Origin: Gammaproteobacteria bacterium | Lineage (GTDB): Bacteria > Pseudomonadota > Gammaproteobacteria > SZUA-229 | DNA length: 10,436 nt | Reading direction: 5' to 3' | Assembly (NCBI GenBank): GCA_029879605.1 | Contig: JAOUQA010000038.1 | Coordinates: forward strand, 1 to 10,436 | In this document: positions 1 to 7,068 of the stretch, piece after piece | Layout: every line of letters begins with the position of its first letter | Position numbering within the stretch: the stretch's first letter is position 1 | The notes under the pieces: model-generated | What the model saw: only the letters and a program-made list of their open reading frames with translations | Databases searched by the model: none | Told to the model about the DNA's origin: nothing | Translations under genes and position numbers: made by a program

Positions 1-267
1 GGGCAGGCTAGCTAAGCGGCGTGCCAGCTGAGGAATATCTTTTCGAACCAGGGGTTCGCCGCCAGTGATTCTGACACGACGGGTACCGAGGCGAGTAAAG
101 GTTGAAATAACCCGTTCAATTTCGTCAAATGTTAGCCATTCTTCGGGTTCATGAAAATCACGGAAATGCTTCGGCATGCAATAGCTGCAGCGTAGATCAC
201 AACGGTCAGTCACTGACAATCTTACATAGTCGATGCTGCGTCCAAATTGATCCAGTAACTGTGTCAT
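1..267 (-). CDS. moaA: GTP 3',8-cyclase MoaA, N-terminal part (cut by window edge)
   Basis: This is the first 89 codons of a radical SAM enzyme that converts GTP to 3',8-cyclo-GTP, the first step of molybdenum cofactor synthesis. Translation begins MTQLLDQFGRSIDYVRLSVT. The radical SAM cluster motif CDLRCSYC is present (Cys23, Cys27, Cys30, spacing CX3CX2C), and the SAM-binding GGEPL follows at residues 69-73; both match MoaA closely. The remainder, including the C-terminal cluster that binds GTP, lies outside the window. The start ATG has no clear Shine-Dalgarno upstream, but the N-terminus aligns with the usual MoaA start. The gene is divergent from the soe operon, whose catalytic subunit needs this cofactor, so the placement is biologically sensible, though shared regulation is only inferred. 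Confidence 0.95.
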   Translation of the reverse strand, partial: MTQLLDQFGRSIDYVRLSVTDRCDLRCSYCMPKHFRDFHEPEEWLTFDEIERVISTFTRLGTRRVRITGGEPLVRKDIPQLARRLASLP

Positions 268-465
268 GGTTATATTTTAAGCATTGTATGAGTGTATTCT
301 ATTAATAAAACTAATCATTTAGCGGCTGATGAAACTATATAATAGCTTTATGCTGATAGAAGTGTAAACCTGTTTGAGCGTTTTAAGTCATTAATTATAA
401 AAGGGTTATTGCTTAATGCCCGTGGCTTAACCAAGTAATATATACCTGAAATTGCTCCCCGGGTG

Positions 466-479
466 TTGATGTTTCTCAA
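466..479 (+). promoter_or_regulatory. Possible FNR/ANR-type operator
   Basis: The sequence TTGATGTTTCTCAA matches the FNR-family consensus TTGAT-N4-ATCAA at nine of ten defined positions (C in place of A at the start of the second half). Its centre is about 87 bp upstream of the start site expected from the TATAAT at 548-553, near the range used by upstream-binding CRP/FNR activators. A single near-match in AT-rich DNA can arise by chance, so control of soe by an oxygen- or redox-responsive regulator is only a suggestion. Confidence 0.35.
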
Positions 480-523
480 TAAAGTAGTATTTAAGAATTT
501 TATGAAACTCTTAATAAGCATGA

Positions 524-553
524 TTAGCCACTGGCTGTCAGCGTGCCTATAAT
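524..553 (+). promoter_or_regulatory. Probable sigma-70 promoter of the soe operon
   Basis: A perfect TATAAT -10 box lies at 548-553. The -35 is poor: TTAGCC at 524-529, with an 18-bp spacer. Transcription would start near position 560, giving a leader of roughly 27 bases before the soeA start codon. A strong -10 with a weak -35 fits an activator-dependent promoter. Confidence 0.45.
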
Positions 554-586
554 CTCATCCCTTCTTAAAGGGCAGGATCTTATGTT

Positions 587-3490
587 ATGAATTATTCCCC
601 TGAATCAGAACAGCTGGACAATAGTCATCGTATTGAAGTGAAAAATACCACATGTTACATGTGTGCCTGTCGTTGTGGAATTCGAGTTACATTGCGTGAT
701 GGTGAAGTGCGTTATATTCAGGGCAATCCTGATCATCCTCTAAACCAGGGGGTAATCTGTGCTAAGGGTGCTTCAGGTATTATGAAGCAATATTCACCAG
801 CACGATTAACGAAACCTTTATTACGTAAACAGGGCGCAGATCGTGGTGATGCCCAGTTTGAAGAAATATCCTGGGATAAAGCCTTCGGCATTATGGAAGA
901 GCGCCTGTCCCATCTGCGTGAAACGGATCCTAAAAAGTTTGCCCTGTTTACCGGCCGTGATCAGATGCAGGCCTTAACCGGCCTGTTTGCCAAGCAGTTT
1001 GGTACGCCTAATTATGCGGCTCATGGTGGTTTCTGTTCTGTGAACATGGCCACGGGTATGATTTATACCATCGGTGGTTCTTTCTGGGAATTTGGTGGTC
1101 CTGACCTGGATCGCTCGAAATTATTTGTCATGATTGGTACCGCAGAAGACCACCATTCCAATCCCATGAAAATGGCATTGTCCAAGTTCAAGCGTAACGG
1201 TGGCCGTTTTATTTCCATTAACCCGGTGCGTACCGGTTATTCAGCCATTGCGGATGAGTGGATTCCTATCAAGCCGGGTACTGATGGTGCGCTAATTTTA
1301 TCCCTGATTCGAGAGTTAATAGCCCAGGGTCTATATGACCGTGATTTTCTGGTTCAATATTCAAATTCAGCGCAGCTTATCAATACTGATGAAGCGTCTG
1401 ATGAGCATGGACTATTTATTCGTACCGAGAGCGACAAGGAGCCGGGCTGTTTTGACCCCATGAATGAGCTCTGGTGGGATCGTCATACCGATAAAGCTGT
1501 TAAGACCCACACTGAAGAAGCTGACCCATTTTTGCTGGGTGAGTTCAAGCTGGAAGATGGTACCCCGGTAAAACCCGCATTCCAGTTATTAAAAGAACAG
1601 GTGGAAGGTTATACCCCTGAATGGGCTGCAGATGTAACAGGTATCCCGGCTGACACTATTCGTCGCCTGGCACACGAAATGGGTATTACCGCCCGTGATG
1701 AAAAAATTGAATTACCCATTTCCTGGACCGATGCCTGGGGTAAGGAACACGATACCATTACCGGTAATCCTGTGGCTTTCCATTCCATGCGAGGTACCGC
1801 TGCGCATTCCAATGGGTTCCAGACTATACGTGCGCTGGCGATTTTAATGTCCATTCTGGGCACTATTGACCGTCCCGGTGGTTTCCGGCATAAGGCACCA
1901 TTTCCACGTCCAATCCCCCCTTGTGCCAAAACTCCCAAAGGCCCGGAAGGTGTTAAGCCCAATACACCACTAGGTGGTATGCCGTTAGGCTGGCCGGCAG
2001 ACCCTGATGATTTGTTTGTCGATGAAAACCAGCAACCGGTGCGTATCGATAAGGCATTCTCCTGGGAGTTCCCTTTATCTGCTCATGGCCTGATGCACAA
2101 TGTAATTACTAATGCCTGGCGTGGCGACCCTTATAGCATCGATACGCTGATGATTTTCATGGCCAACATGGCATGGAATTCTTCAATGAATACCACCGAA
2201 GTCCGCAAGATGTTGAATGACAAGGATGAGAATGGTGAGTACAAGATTCCATTCATTATTGTTGCCGATGCATTCCAGTCAGAAATGACGGCCTATGGTG
2301 ATCTGATCCTGCCGGATACCACCTACCTGGAGCGTCATGATGTGATGTCCATGCTGGATCGGCCTATTTCAGAATATGACGGCCCGGTGGATTCAGTGCG
2401 TATTCCAGTATTGCCGCCGAAAGGTGAATGTAAACCCTTCCAGGAAGTATTAATTGAAATGGGTTCGCGTTTAAAGCTGCCTGCTTTTGTTAAGGAAGGT
2501 GGCGAACGTAAATTCCGCGATTACCCCGATTTTATTGTTAATTATGAAACTGAACCGGGTTCCGGTATCGGTTTTCTCGCCGGCTGGCGTGGTAAGGGGG
2601 GTGAGAAGTTCATGAAAGGTGAGCCGAACCCGAACCAGTGGAAGATGTATGAGAAGAACAACTGTGTTTATCAGTATCATCTGCCCAAGTCTTACCAGTA
2701 CATGCGTAACTGGAATATGGGTTACCTGCGCTGGGCACAGGATCACCGCCTGACCCGTTATGCCGAGCCGATCAATATTCATATTTATTCGGAAGTGTTA
2801 CAGAAATTCCGCCTGGCAGCCCAGGGCAAATACCCGGGCAAGCAGCCACCACAGCATTTACGTAAGCGTATTGAAGAGCATTTTAATCCATTGCCATTTT
2901 ATTCAGAGCCGCTGGAGTCACAGTTAACGGATAAACATAAGTACCCGCTGAATGCCTTAACCCAGCGCCCGATGGCTATGTATCACTCCTGGGATTCACA
3001 GAATGCCTGGTTGCGCCAGATCCATGCCCATAACTATATGCATGTACATCCTTCGCTGGGTGCGAAACACGGTTTCGGTGATGGCGACTGGATCTGGGTA
3101 GAATCCATGCATGGCAAAGTGCGTTGTATGGCTCGCTTCTCTGAAGCGGTTGAGCCGGGCACGATCTGGACCTGGAATGCAGTGGGTAAGGCATCTGGTG
3201 CCTGGAACCTGGATGGTGATGCCAACGAGGCACGCAAAGGCTTCCTGCTTAATCACCTGATTGCTGAAGAATTACCGGCCCATGAAAGTGGTGAGCATAT
3301 TTCCAACTCGGACCCGATTACTGGCCAGGCAGGCTGGTATGACGTCCGTGTTCGGGTTTACAGGGCAAACGATGATGAGCCCAAAGAAACCTGGCCACAG
3401 TTTGATACCATGCCGGCAGTTCCCGGTACAGGTAAGCGCCGATCATGGCAGGGGTTCTTTGCCGGTATGTTTGATAAGGAGGCTAAATAA
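587..3490 (+). CDS. soeA: Sulfite dehydrogenase SoeA, molybdopterin catalytic subunit
   Basis: This 967-residue protein belongs to the DMSO reductase (bis-MGD molybdopterin) superfamily. In the Soe enzyme it oxidises sulfite to sulfate and passes electrons to SoeB. The N-terminal [4Fe-4S] motif is Cys23-X2-Cys26-X3-Cys30-X27-Cys58, with an extra Cys28 inside it. Cys150, in GGFCSVNMA, stands where Cys-type family members place their molybdenum ligand. A C-terminal molybdopterin-dinucleotide-binding region covers about residues 800-940. There is no twin-arginine signal peptide, so the protein should stay in the cytoplasm; this is a hallmark of SoeA and separates it from periplasmic relatives such as PsrA, PhsA and DmsA. 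The length fits Allochromatium-type SoeA. The start has AGGA nine bases upstream. The stop overlaps the soeB start by one base. Polysulfide/thiosulfate reductase-like activity is the main alternative, judged less likely because of the missing signal peptide and the subunit set. Confidence 0.88.
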   Translation: MNYSPESEQLDNSHRIEVKNTTCYMCACRCGIRVTLRDGEVRYIQGNPDHPLNQGVICAKGASGIMKQYSPARLTKPLLRKQGADRGDAQFEEISWDKAFGIMEERLSHLRETDPKKFALFTGRDQMQALTGLFAKQFGTPNYAAHGGFCSVNMATGMIYTIGGSFWEFGGPDLDRSKLFVMIGTAEDHHSNPMKMALSKFKRNGGRFISINPVRTGYSAIADEWIPIKPGTDGALILSLIRELIAQGLYDRDFLVQYSNSAQLINTDEASDEHGLFIRTESDKEPGCFDPMNELWWDRHTDKAVKTHTEEADPFLLGEFKLEDGTPVKPAFQLLKEQVEGYTPEWAADVTGIPADTIRRLAHEMGITARDEKIELPISWTDAWGKEHDTITGNPVAFHSMRGTAAHSNGFQTIRALAILMSILGTIDRPGGFRHKAPFPRPIPPCAKTPKGPEGVKPNTPLGGMPLGWPADPDDLFVDENQQPVRIDKAFSWEFPLSAHGLMHNVITNAWRGDPYSIDTLMIFMANMAWNSSMNTTEVRKMLNDKDENGEYKIPFIIVADAFQSEMTAYGDLILPDTTYLERHDVMSMLDRPISEYDGPVDSVRIPVLPPKGECKPFQEVLIEMGSRLKLPAFVKEGGERKFRDYPDFIVNYETEPGSGIGFLAGWRGKGGEKFMKGEPNPNQWKMYEKNNCVYQYHLPKSYQYMRNWNMGYLRWAQDHRLTRYAEPINIHIYSEVLQKFRLAAQGKYPGKQPPQHLRKRIEEHFNPLPFYSEPLESQLTDKHKYPLNALTQRPMAMYHSWDSQNAWLRQIHAHNYMHVHPSLGAKHGFGDGDWIWVESMHGKVRCMARFSEAVEPGTIWTWNAVGKASGAWNLDGDANEARKGFLLNHLIAEELPAHESGEHISNSDPITGQAGWYDVRVRVYRANDDEPKETWPQFDTMPAVPGTGKRRSWQGFFAGMFDKEAK
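3476..3482 (+). promoter_or_regulatory. Strong ribosome binding site for soeB
   Basis: AAGGAGG lies inside the last codons of soeA, seven bases before the soeB ATG. It fixes the soeB start at 3490 and, with the one-base overlap of stop and start, indicates coupled translation of the two subunits. Confidence 0.85.
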
Positions 3491-4221
3491 TGTCCCAGTT
3501 AGCTCTCGTTATTGATTTAAATGTCTGCGTTGGCTGCAGTGCCTGTGTCACCAGTTGTAAAGAATGGAATACTTCGGGCCCTGCCGGATTTATGTCTGAT
3601 GATAATCCCTATGGCAAAGATCCAACCGGCACTTTTTTTAATCGTGTGCAGACTTATGAAGTCGGTTGTTTCCCCAATACAGAAACCATTCACTTTCCAA
3701 AGAGCTGTTTGCATTGTGAAGATGCGCCCTGCGTGCCTGTGTGTCCTACCGGTGCCAGTTACAAGCGCGAAGAAGATGGCATCGTGCTGGTTGATTATGA
3801 CAAGTGTATCGGTTGTAAATACTGTTCCTGGGCCTGTCCTTATGGTGCCCGTGAATTTGATGAGCATCAGAAGGTAATGAAAAAATGTACCCTGTGTGTT
3901 GATCGTATTTATGATCAGTCATTGCCTGAGTCAGAACGCAAACCGGCTTGTGTGCTGTCGTGTCCGACCAGTGCAAGATTATTTGGTGATGTGGAAGATC
4001 CTGAGTCCGAGGTTTCCGTGGCAATTCGTGAAGAAGGCGGTTACCAGTTAATGCCTGAGTGGGGCACTAAACCTTCGAATCACTATCTGCCAAGGCGTAA
4101 GACTCGCTTGCATATTCATGAAGATGAACTGGTGCGTGCGGATAATCCGCTCAAGAAAGAAGAGCGTCAGCCTTCTGCGCCGGTTGATGAACCGACACTC
4201 GACGATTCAACAAGCTGGTAA
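3490..4221 (+). CDS. soeB: Sulfite dehydrogenase SoeB, four [4Fe-4S] cluster electron-transfer subunit
   Basis: This 243-residue ferredoxin-like protein of the DmsB/PsrB family carries electrons from the molybdenum subunit to the membrane anchor. All sixteen cluster cysteines can be seen in four groups: Cys13/16/19/23, Cys73/76/81/85, Cys106/109/112/116, and Cys133/136 with Cys154/158. As usual in this family, the clusters are probably built from interleaved groups. No signal peptide is present, consistent with a cytoplasmic complex. The last 40 or so residues are charged and proline-rich (KKEERQPSAPVDEPT) and may be a flexible tail. The gene is translationally coupled to soeA. Its TAA stop shares its final base with the first base of a large palindromic element that separates it from soeC. 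Confidence 0.88.
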   Translation: MSQLALVIDLNVCVGCSACVTSCKEWNTSGPAGFMSDDNPYGKDPTGTFFNRVQTYEVGCFPNTETIHFPKSCLHCEDAPCVPVCPTGASYKREEDGIVLVDYDKCIGCKYCSWACPYGAREFDEHQKVMKKCTLCVDRIYDQSLPESERKPACVLSCPTSARLFGDVEDPESEVSVAIREEGGYQLMPEWGTKPSNHYLPRRKTRLHIHEDELVRADNPLKKEERQPSAPVDEPTLDDSTSW

Positions 4222-4347
4222 TTTGAATGGATCTTTCGTTCTCTGGCGGTGTTGTACGATATTTGAAAAATGCTCACTTATTCAGTGTAAGCTTCGCTTT
4301 TTCAAATATCGTACGCCTTGCCAGAGAACAAAGTCTCTCGTTCAAAT
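4221..4347. repeat. 127-bp near-perfect palindrome, probable MITE-like or REP-like element
   Basis: The outer arms begin ATTTGAA (4221-4227) and end TTCAAAT (4341-4347). GTTCTCTGGC (4238-4247) pairs with GCCAGAGAAC (4320-4329). GTACGATATTTGAAAAA (4254-4270) pairs perfectly with its 17-base complement at 4298-4314. The central 4271-4297 segment is itself partly self-complementary (GCTCAC with GTAAGC). A small mismatched bulge (4248-4253 against 4315-4319) separates the two long stems. There is no coding sequence and no T-run as in a standard terminator. The arrangement resembles a non-autonomous miniature transposon or large REP/ERIC-like repeat. No clear target-site duplication is visible at the edges. 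As RNA it would form a long hairpin that could affect soeC expression or mRNA stability. Confidence 0.75.
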
Positions 4348-4384
4348 CCTGTTGTAAATTATTTAATATCCCAGGAGATAAATA

Positions 4385-5362
4385 ATGCATCCTGCGTTTT
4401 CAGTCATTTTTTTAACCACATTGATCGGTGTGGGTCAGGGCTTGTTCCTGGCACTGTTTACCGGTCAGTCGTATGCGGCGGCAAAATTCTTACCGGCACA
4501 GAATGGCACAGATTTTTTTGCCCTGGGGAGCCTGATAGCGCTGTTGTTTTTAATGGCCGGCCTGGTGAGTTCGATATTTCATCTGGGTCACCCTGAGCGC
4601 GCCTGGCGAGCAGCAACTAAATGGCGTACGTCCTGGCTGTCCCGCGAAGTTATTGCTCTGCCAATGGTTATGTTTTTTGTATTTGTCTATGGTGTTATGC
4701 ACTACATGAGTTGGGATGTGGTGATTTTTGTTACCAGTACAGGTGTTGAGTTTAATTTAAGTTTACTGGTTGGCGCTTTAGGGTCAGCCGCTGTGTTTAT
4801 CCTGTTTTTATGTACTGCGATGATTTATGCAGCGATTAAATTTTTACAGGAATGGTCAAGTCCGCTAACAATTGTTAATTATATTTTGCTGGGAGCGGCA
4901 TCAGGCTTTACCCTGGCTACTGCCTTTTCAATTTATACTGCACCAGACCTGGTGGATTTTTTTGGGGCCTGGGCCATTATTATTACTGTGATGGCATTTA
5001 TTTCGCGCGTTGCATCGTTGATTCGTAATGCCAGGATCAAGTATAAGTCATCAATTCAGACAGCAATTGGTGTACGGCATAATAATATTGCGCAGAAAGC
5101 ACAGGGTGCAATGGGTGGCTCCTATAATACTCGTGAGTATTTTCATGGTAAAACGGCTGTTTTCTTAAAGTCCATTAAATGGGTGTTTATGTTGCTGGTA
5201 TTCCCCTTGCCGATTATTCTCCTGTTTGCGGGTATGGAGCATAGTAATGGCAAAGTTTTGCTGTTTGCTTTTATGATTCAATACCTTGGTCTGTTAGCTG
5301 AGCGGTGGTTCTTTTTTGCTCAGGCAAATCACCCACAGAATATTTATTATCAAACTGTGTAA
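4385..5362 (+). CDS. soeC: Sulfite dehydrogenase SoeC, DmsC-family membrane anchor
   Basis: This 325-residue integral membrane protein has about eight hydrophobic helices (near residues 8-28, 44-66, 88-107, 124-150, 160-183, 190-212, 264-283 and 290-311). The motif HLGHPERAWRA followed by WRTSWLSRE (residues 66-88) is characteristic of the DmsC family, to which SoeC belongs. It anchors SoeAB to the cytoplasmic side of the inner membrane and is expected to pass electrons to quinone. Between helices 6 and 7 there is a basic hydrophilic loop of about 50 residues. The start is supported by AGGAG seven bases upstream. Its distance from soeB (163 bp) is caused mainly by the palindromic element. A strong terminator follows, so it is the last gene of the operon. 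Confidence 0.88.
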   Translation: MHPAFSVIFLTTLIGVGQGLFLALFTGQSYAAAKFLPAQNGTDFFALGSLIALLFLMAGLVSSIFHLGHPERAWRAATKWRTSWLSREVIALPMVMFFVFVYGVMHYMSWDVVIFVTSTGVEFNLSLLVGALGSAAVFILFLCTAMIYAAIKFLQEWSSPLTIVNYILLGAASGFTLATAFSIYTAPDLVDFFGAWAIIITVMAFISRVASLIRNARIKYKSSIQTAIGVRHNNIAQKAQGAMGGSYNTREYFHGKTAVFLKSIKWVFMLLVFPLPIILLFAGMEHSNGKVLLFAFMIQYLGLLAERWFFFAQANHPQNIYYQTV

Positions 5363-5367
5363 TACAT

Positions 5368-5399
5368 CAAACAGGCCGGTTAACCGGCCTGTTTTTTTT
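5368..5399 (+). terminator. Rho-independent terminator of the soe operon
   Basis: AACAGGCCGG (5370-5379) pairs perfectly with CCGGCCTGTT (5384-5393) around a TTAA loop, and a run of eight T bases begins at 5392. It starts six bases after the soeC stop codon. Confidence 0.95.
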
Positions 5400-5447
5400 G
5401 TCCAGCTTGTGTAAGATGTTGCAACTATTTAATCATCAGGAAAGAAA

Positions 5448-6026
5448 ATGTTAAGAAAATTTACTGCAATTCTGAGTATGGTAATTCTTTCGGCACAGGC
5501 AGGTGCTAGTGGTTTAGATCTGCGTCTGGCAAATGAAACTGCGGAAATTATGTATCTGACTGAATCATCAACCTTTGGTTATGGTGGGGCGGATATTGGG
5601 CTTGGTTATTTATTTAACGAGGGAGATGATTTTATTATCAGTGGTCAGGCCATGATTACCGGCCATAGTGCGGGCAATAATCGCTCCTTGCAATTTGGTG
5701 TAGGTGTAAAACTGGCAATGATTTCAATTGACCGTCCACCTGTTAATGAAGATGTTGGTGCCCTGGCTGTGGGGGGGCAGATACGTTATCTTTTCCCTTC
5801 TTCAACTCCAGTGGCTATTCTGGCAGAAGGTTTTATTGCGCCGGAAGTAGTGAGTTTCAGTGGGGCAGATCGGTATTGGGAGTATCGTTTTGCTGTTGAG
5901 CTTGAGGTAACACCCAGTGCTCGAGCTTATATTGGCTATCGAAAAATAGGCGTTGAGTTACTCAATATTGTCCCTGAATTTGAAATTGATGATCAAGCCC
6001 ATATTGGTGTTAAATTTGAATTTTGA
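5448..6026 (+). CDS. yfaZ: YfaZ-family outer-membrane protein
   Basis: This 192-residue protein has a Sec signal peptide: MLRKF, a hydrophobic stretch to about residue 15, and a probable cut after AQA or AGA (residues 16-20). The mature part alternates short polar/hydrophobic strands (GGADIGLGYLF, LQFGVGVKLAM, AVGGQIRYLF, RAYIGYRKIGVE) typical of a beta-barrel. It ends in phenylalanine (HIGVKFEF), the usual signal for outer-membrane assembly. The pattern fits the YfaZ family, predicted outer-membrane channels with no firmly known substrate. AGGAAAG (5438-5444) precedes the ATG. It stands between two terminator-like hairpins and so is probably transcribed alone. No clear promoter was found in the 48-base gap after the soe terminator. 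Confidence 0.8.
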   Translation: MLRKFTAILSMVILSAQAGASGLDLRLANETAEIMYLTESSTFGYGGADIGLGYLFNEGDDFIISGQAMITGHSAGNNRSLQFGVGVKLAMISIDRPPVNEDVGALAVGGQIRYLFPSSTPVAILAEGFIAPEVVSFSGADRYWEYRFAVELEVTPSARAYIGYRKIGVELLNIVPEFEIDDQAHIGVKFEF

Positions 6027-6053
6027 TCAGGGTGCTAATTCTGGCAATATTAT

Positions 6054-6084
6054 AAAGGGCGGTATTACCGCCCTTTATTGTTTG
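6054..6084 (+). terminator. Probable terminator after yfaZ
   Basis: AAAGGGCGGT (6054-6063) pairs with ACCGCCCTTT (6067-6076) around a three-base loop. The tail (ATTGTTTG) is only moderately T-rich, so termination may be partial. The A-rich left flank could also let it act weakly on the opposite strand. Confidence 0.7.
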
Positions 6085-6132
6085 TGGCACTAATGAATTC
6101 AGTAATTTGAATAATGGTGCAGGGTTACAATT

Positions 6133-6918
6133 ATGAAAAATATTAGCAAATTGCTGGAGATTATGGCTGCTTTAAGGGATCCGGGGTCGGGTTGTCCCTG
6201 GGATATTAAGCAGACATTTGAAACCATAGTTCCCTATACCCTGGAGGAAGCGTACGAGGTTGCTGATTCTATTGAAAGGGGGGAAATGAATGAGCTGAAA
6301 GATGAGCTGGGTGATTTATTGTTTCAGGTCATATTTTATGCGCAGATGGCCAGTGAGCAGGGCCTGTTTGAATTTGATGATATTGTGGATGCGATTAATA
6401 ATAAATTGATCAGGCGACATCCCCATGTTTTTGCAAATGAAAAATATCAGGATGAACACAGTCTAAATGAAGCCTGGGAAAAATCGAAAGCAGCAGAACG
6501 TGATGATAAGGCAGAGGCAAACCAGGCATCGATTCTGGATGGGGTTGCCATGGCTTTACCCGCATTGAAAAGAGCTCAGAAGCTACAAAAGAGAGCCGCA
6601 CGAGTGGGTTTTGACTGGCAAGAGGTGGAGCAGGTATGGGATAAGCTGGCTGAAGAAATGGATGAGTTAAGACAGGGGGTGGAATCTTGTGATGAAGCCA
6701 ATATTTTTGAAGAAATGGGTGATATTTTATTTAGTTGTGTCAACCTGGCTCGCCACCTTGGTATTGATGCAGAGGAAGCTTTGAGGCATGGAAATAATAA
6801 ATTTATAAATAGATTCAGTTATTTGGAGTTAGAACTTCGGCAACAGAATAAATCCGTTAGTGATTGTGATCTGGCCGAGTTAGAGGCCTACTGGCAAAAA
6901 TCCAAGCAGGCTGATTGA
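6133..6918 (+). CDS. mazG: Nucleoside triphosphate pyrophosphohydrolase MazG
   Basis: This 261-residue protein is almost the same length as Escherichia coli MazG and has the same duplicated MazG fold. The enzyme hydrolyses (d)NTPs to NMP and pyrophosphate, cleaning damaged or excess nucleotides in the cytoplasm. In the first half the metal-binding residues EExxE are Glu38/Glu39/Glu42, with ExxD at Glu58/Asp61. The second half repeats this with Glu174/Glu175/Glu178 and Glu194/Asp197. The conserved opening LRDPGSGCPWD and the RRHPHVF motif (residues 94-100) are also present. All metal ligands are intact in both halves. Only a weak ribosome binding site (CAGGG) precedes the ATG. No mazEF toxin-antitoxin genes are next to it. 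The gene is probably monocistronic. Confidence 0.95.
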   Translation: MKNISKLLEIMAALRDPGSGCPWDIKQTFETIVPYTLEEAYEVADSIERGEMNELKDELGDLLFQVIFYAQMASEQGLFEFDDIVDAINNKLIRRHPHVFANEKYQDEHSLNEAWEKSKAAERDDKAEANQASILDGVAMALPALKRAQKLQKRAARVGFDWQEVEQVWDKLAEEMDELRQGVESCDEANIFEEMGDILFSCVNLARHLGIDAEEALRHGNNKFINRFSYLELELRQQNKSVSDCDLAELEAYWQKSKQAD

Positions 6919-6992
6919 CCGAAATCCCTTTTATATTGAGGGTTTAAAAAATAATCAGATATTCCAGAATAGTCGTATAAGTAGATTTTGTT

Positions 6993-7013
6993 CAGTTTCA
7001 GCTTGTGAAACTG
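6993..7013 (+). other. Small inverted repeat upstream of the 97-residue gene
   Basis: CAGTTTCA (6993-7000) and TGAAACTG (7006-7013) form a perfect 8-bp stem with a 5-base loop in the mazG to 7069 spacer. There is no T-run, so it is not a standard terminator. It could be an operator or a leader hairpin. The rest of the 150-bp spacer is AT-rich with no recognised signal. Confidence 0.3.
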
Positions 7014-7068
7014 TTAAAGAGTCTAATGTCCAGATAATGGTTGTTCGATGCGTGGCTGAGGAATTTGA

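Larger units (their letters stand above)
268..586. promoter_or_regulatory. Divergent moaA / soeA intergenic region
   Basis: This 319-bp AT-rich spacer lies between the start codons of moaA (minus) and soeA (plus). I see no coding frame worth calling and no RNA gene. On the plus strand it contains a likely soe promoter near its right end and an FNR-like palindrome further up, listed separately. On the minus strand TACAAT (plus coordinates 283-288) is a possible -10 for moaA, but no matching -35 could be found. A second TATAAT at 338-343 on the plus strand also lacks a -35 at normal spacing. Confidence 0.5.

Noticed and set aside
338..343. TATAAT in the moaA-soeA spacer as a second promoter
   Set aside because: No -35 lies at a usable distance, and it is almost 250 bp from soeA, in AT-rich DNA where such matches are expected.
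1609..1962. 117-codon minus-strand frame inside soeA
   Set aside because: It lies wholly within the conserved soeA coding sequence and has no protein signature.
3521..3877. 118-codon plus-strand frame inside soeB
   Set aside because: It overlaps a gene with sixteen conserved cluster cysteines and has no recognisable protein features; it is an out-of-frame shadow.
4254..4314. The long soeB-soeC hairpin as a Rho-independent terminator
   Set aside because: No T-run follows the stem, and soeC with its own ribosome site lies downstream and is required for the complex. Partial attenuation remains possible.
4336..4352. GTTCAAATCC resembling the T-loop of a tRNA gene
   Set aside because: The flanking bases do not form a T-stem, and no acceptor, D or anticodon arm can be built. 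It is part of the outer arm of the palindrome.
4118..4357. 79-codon plus-strand frame across the end of soeB and the palindrome
   Set aside because: It runs out of frame through soeB and then through repeat sequence, with no ribosome site and no plausible protein.
6133..6918. MazG as part of a toxin-antitoxin or phage-defence locus
   Set aside because: The protein is the ordinary two-domain housekeeping form, and no mazE, mazF, relA or phage genes are beside it.
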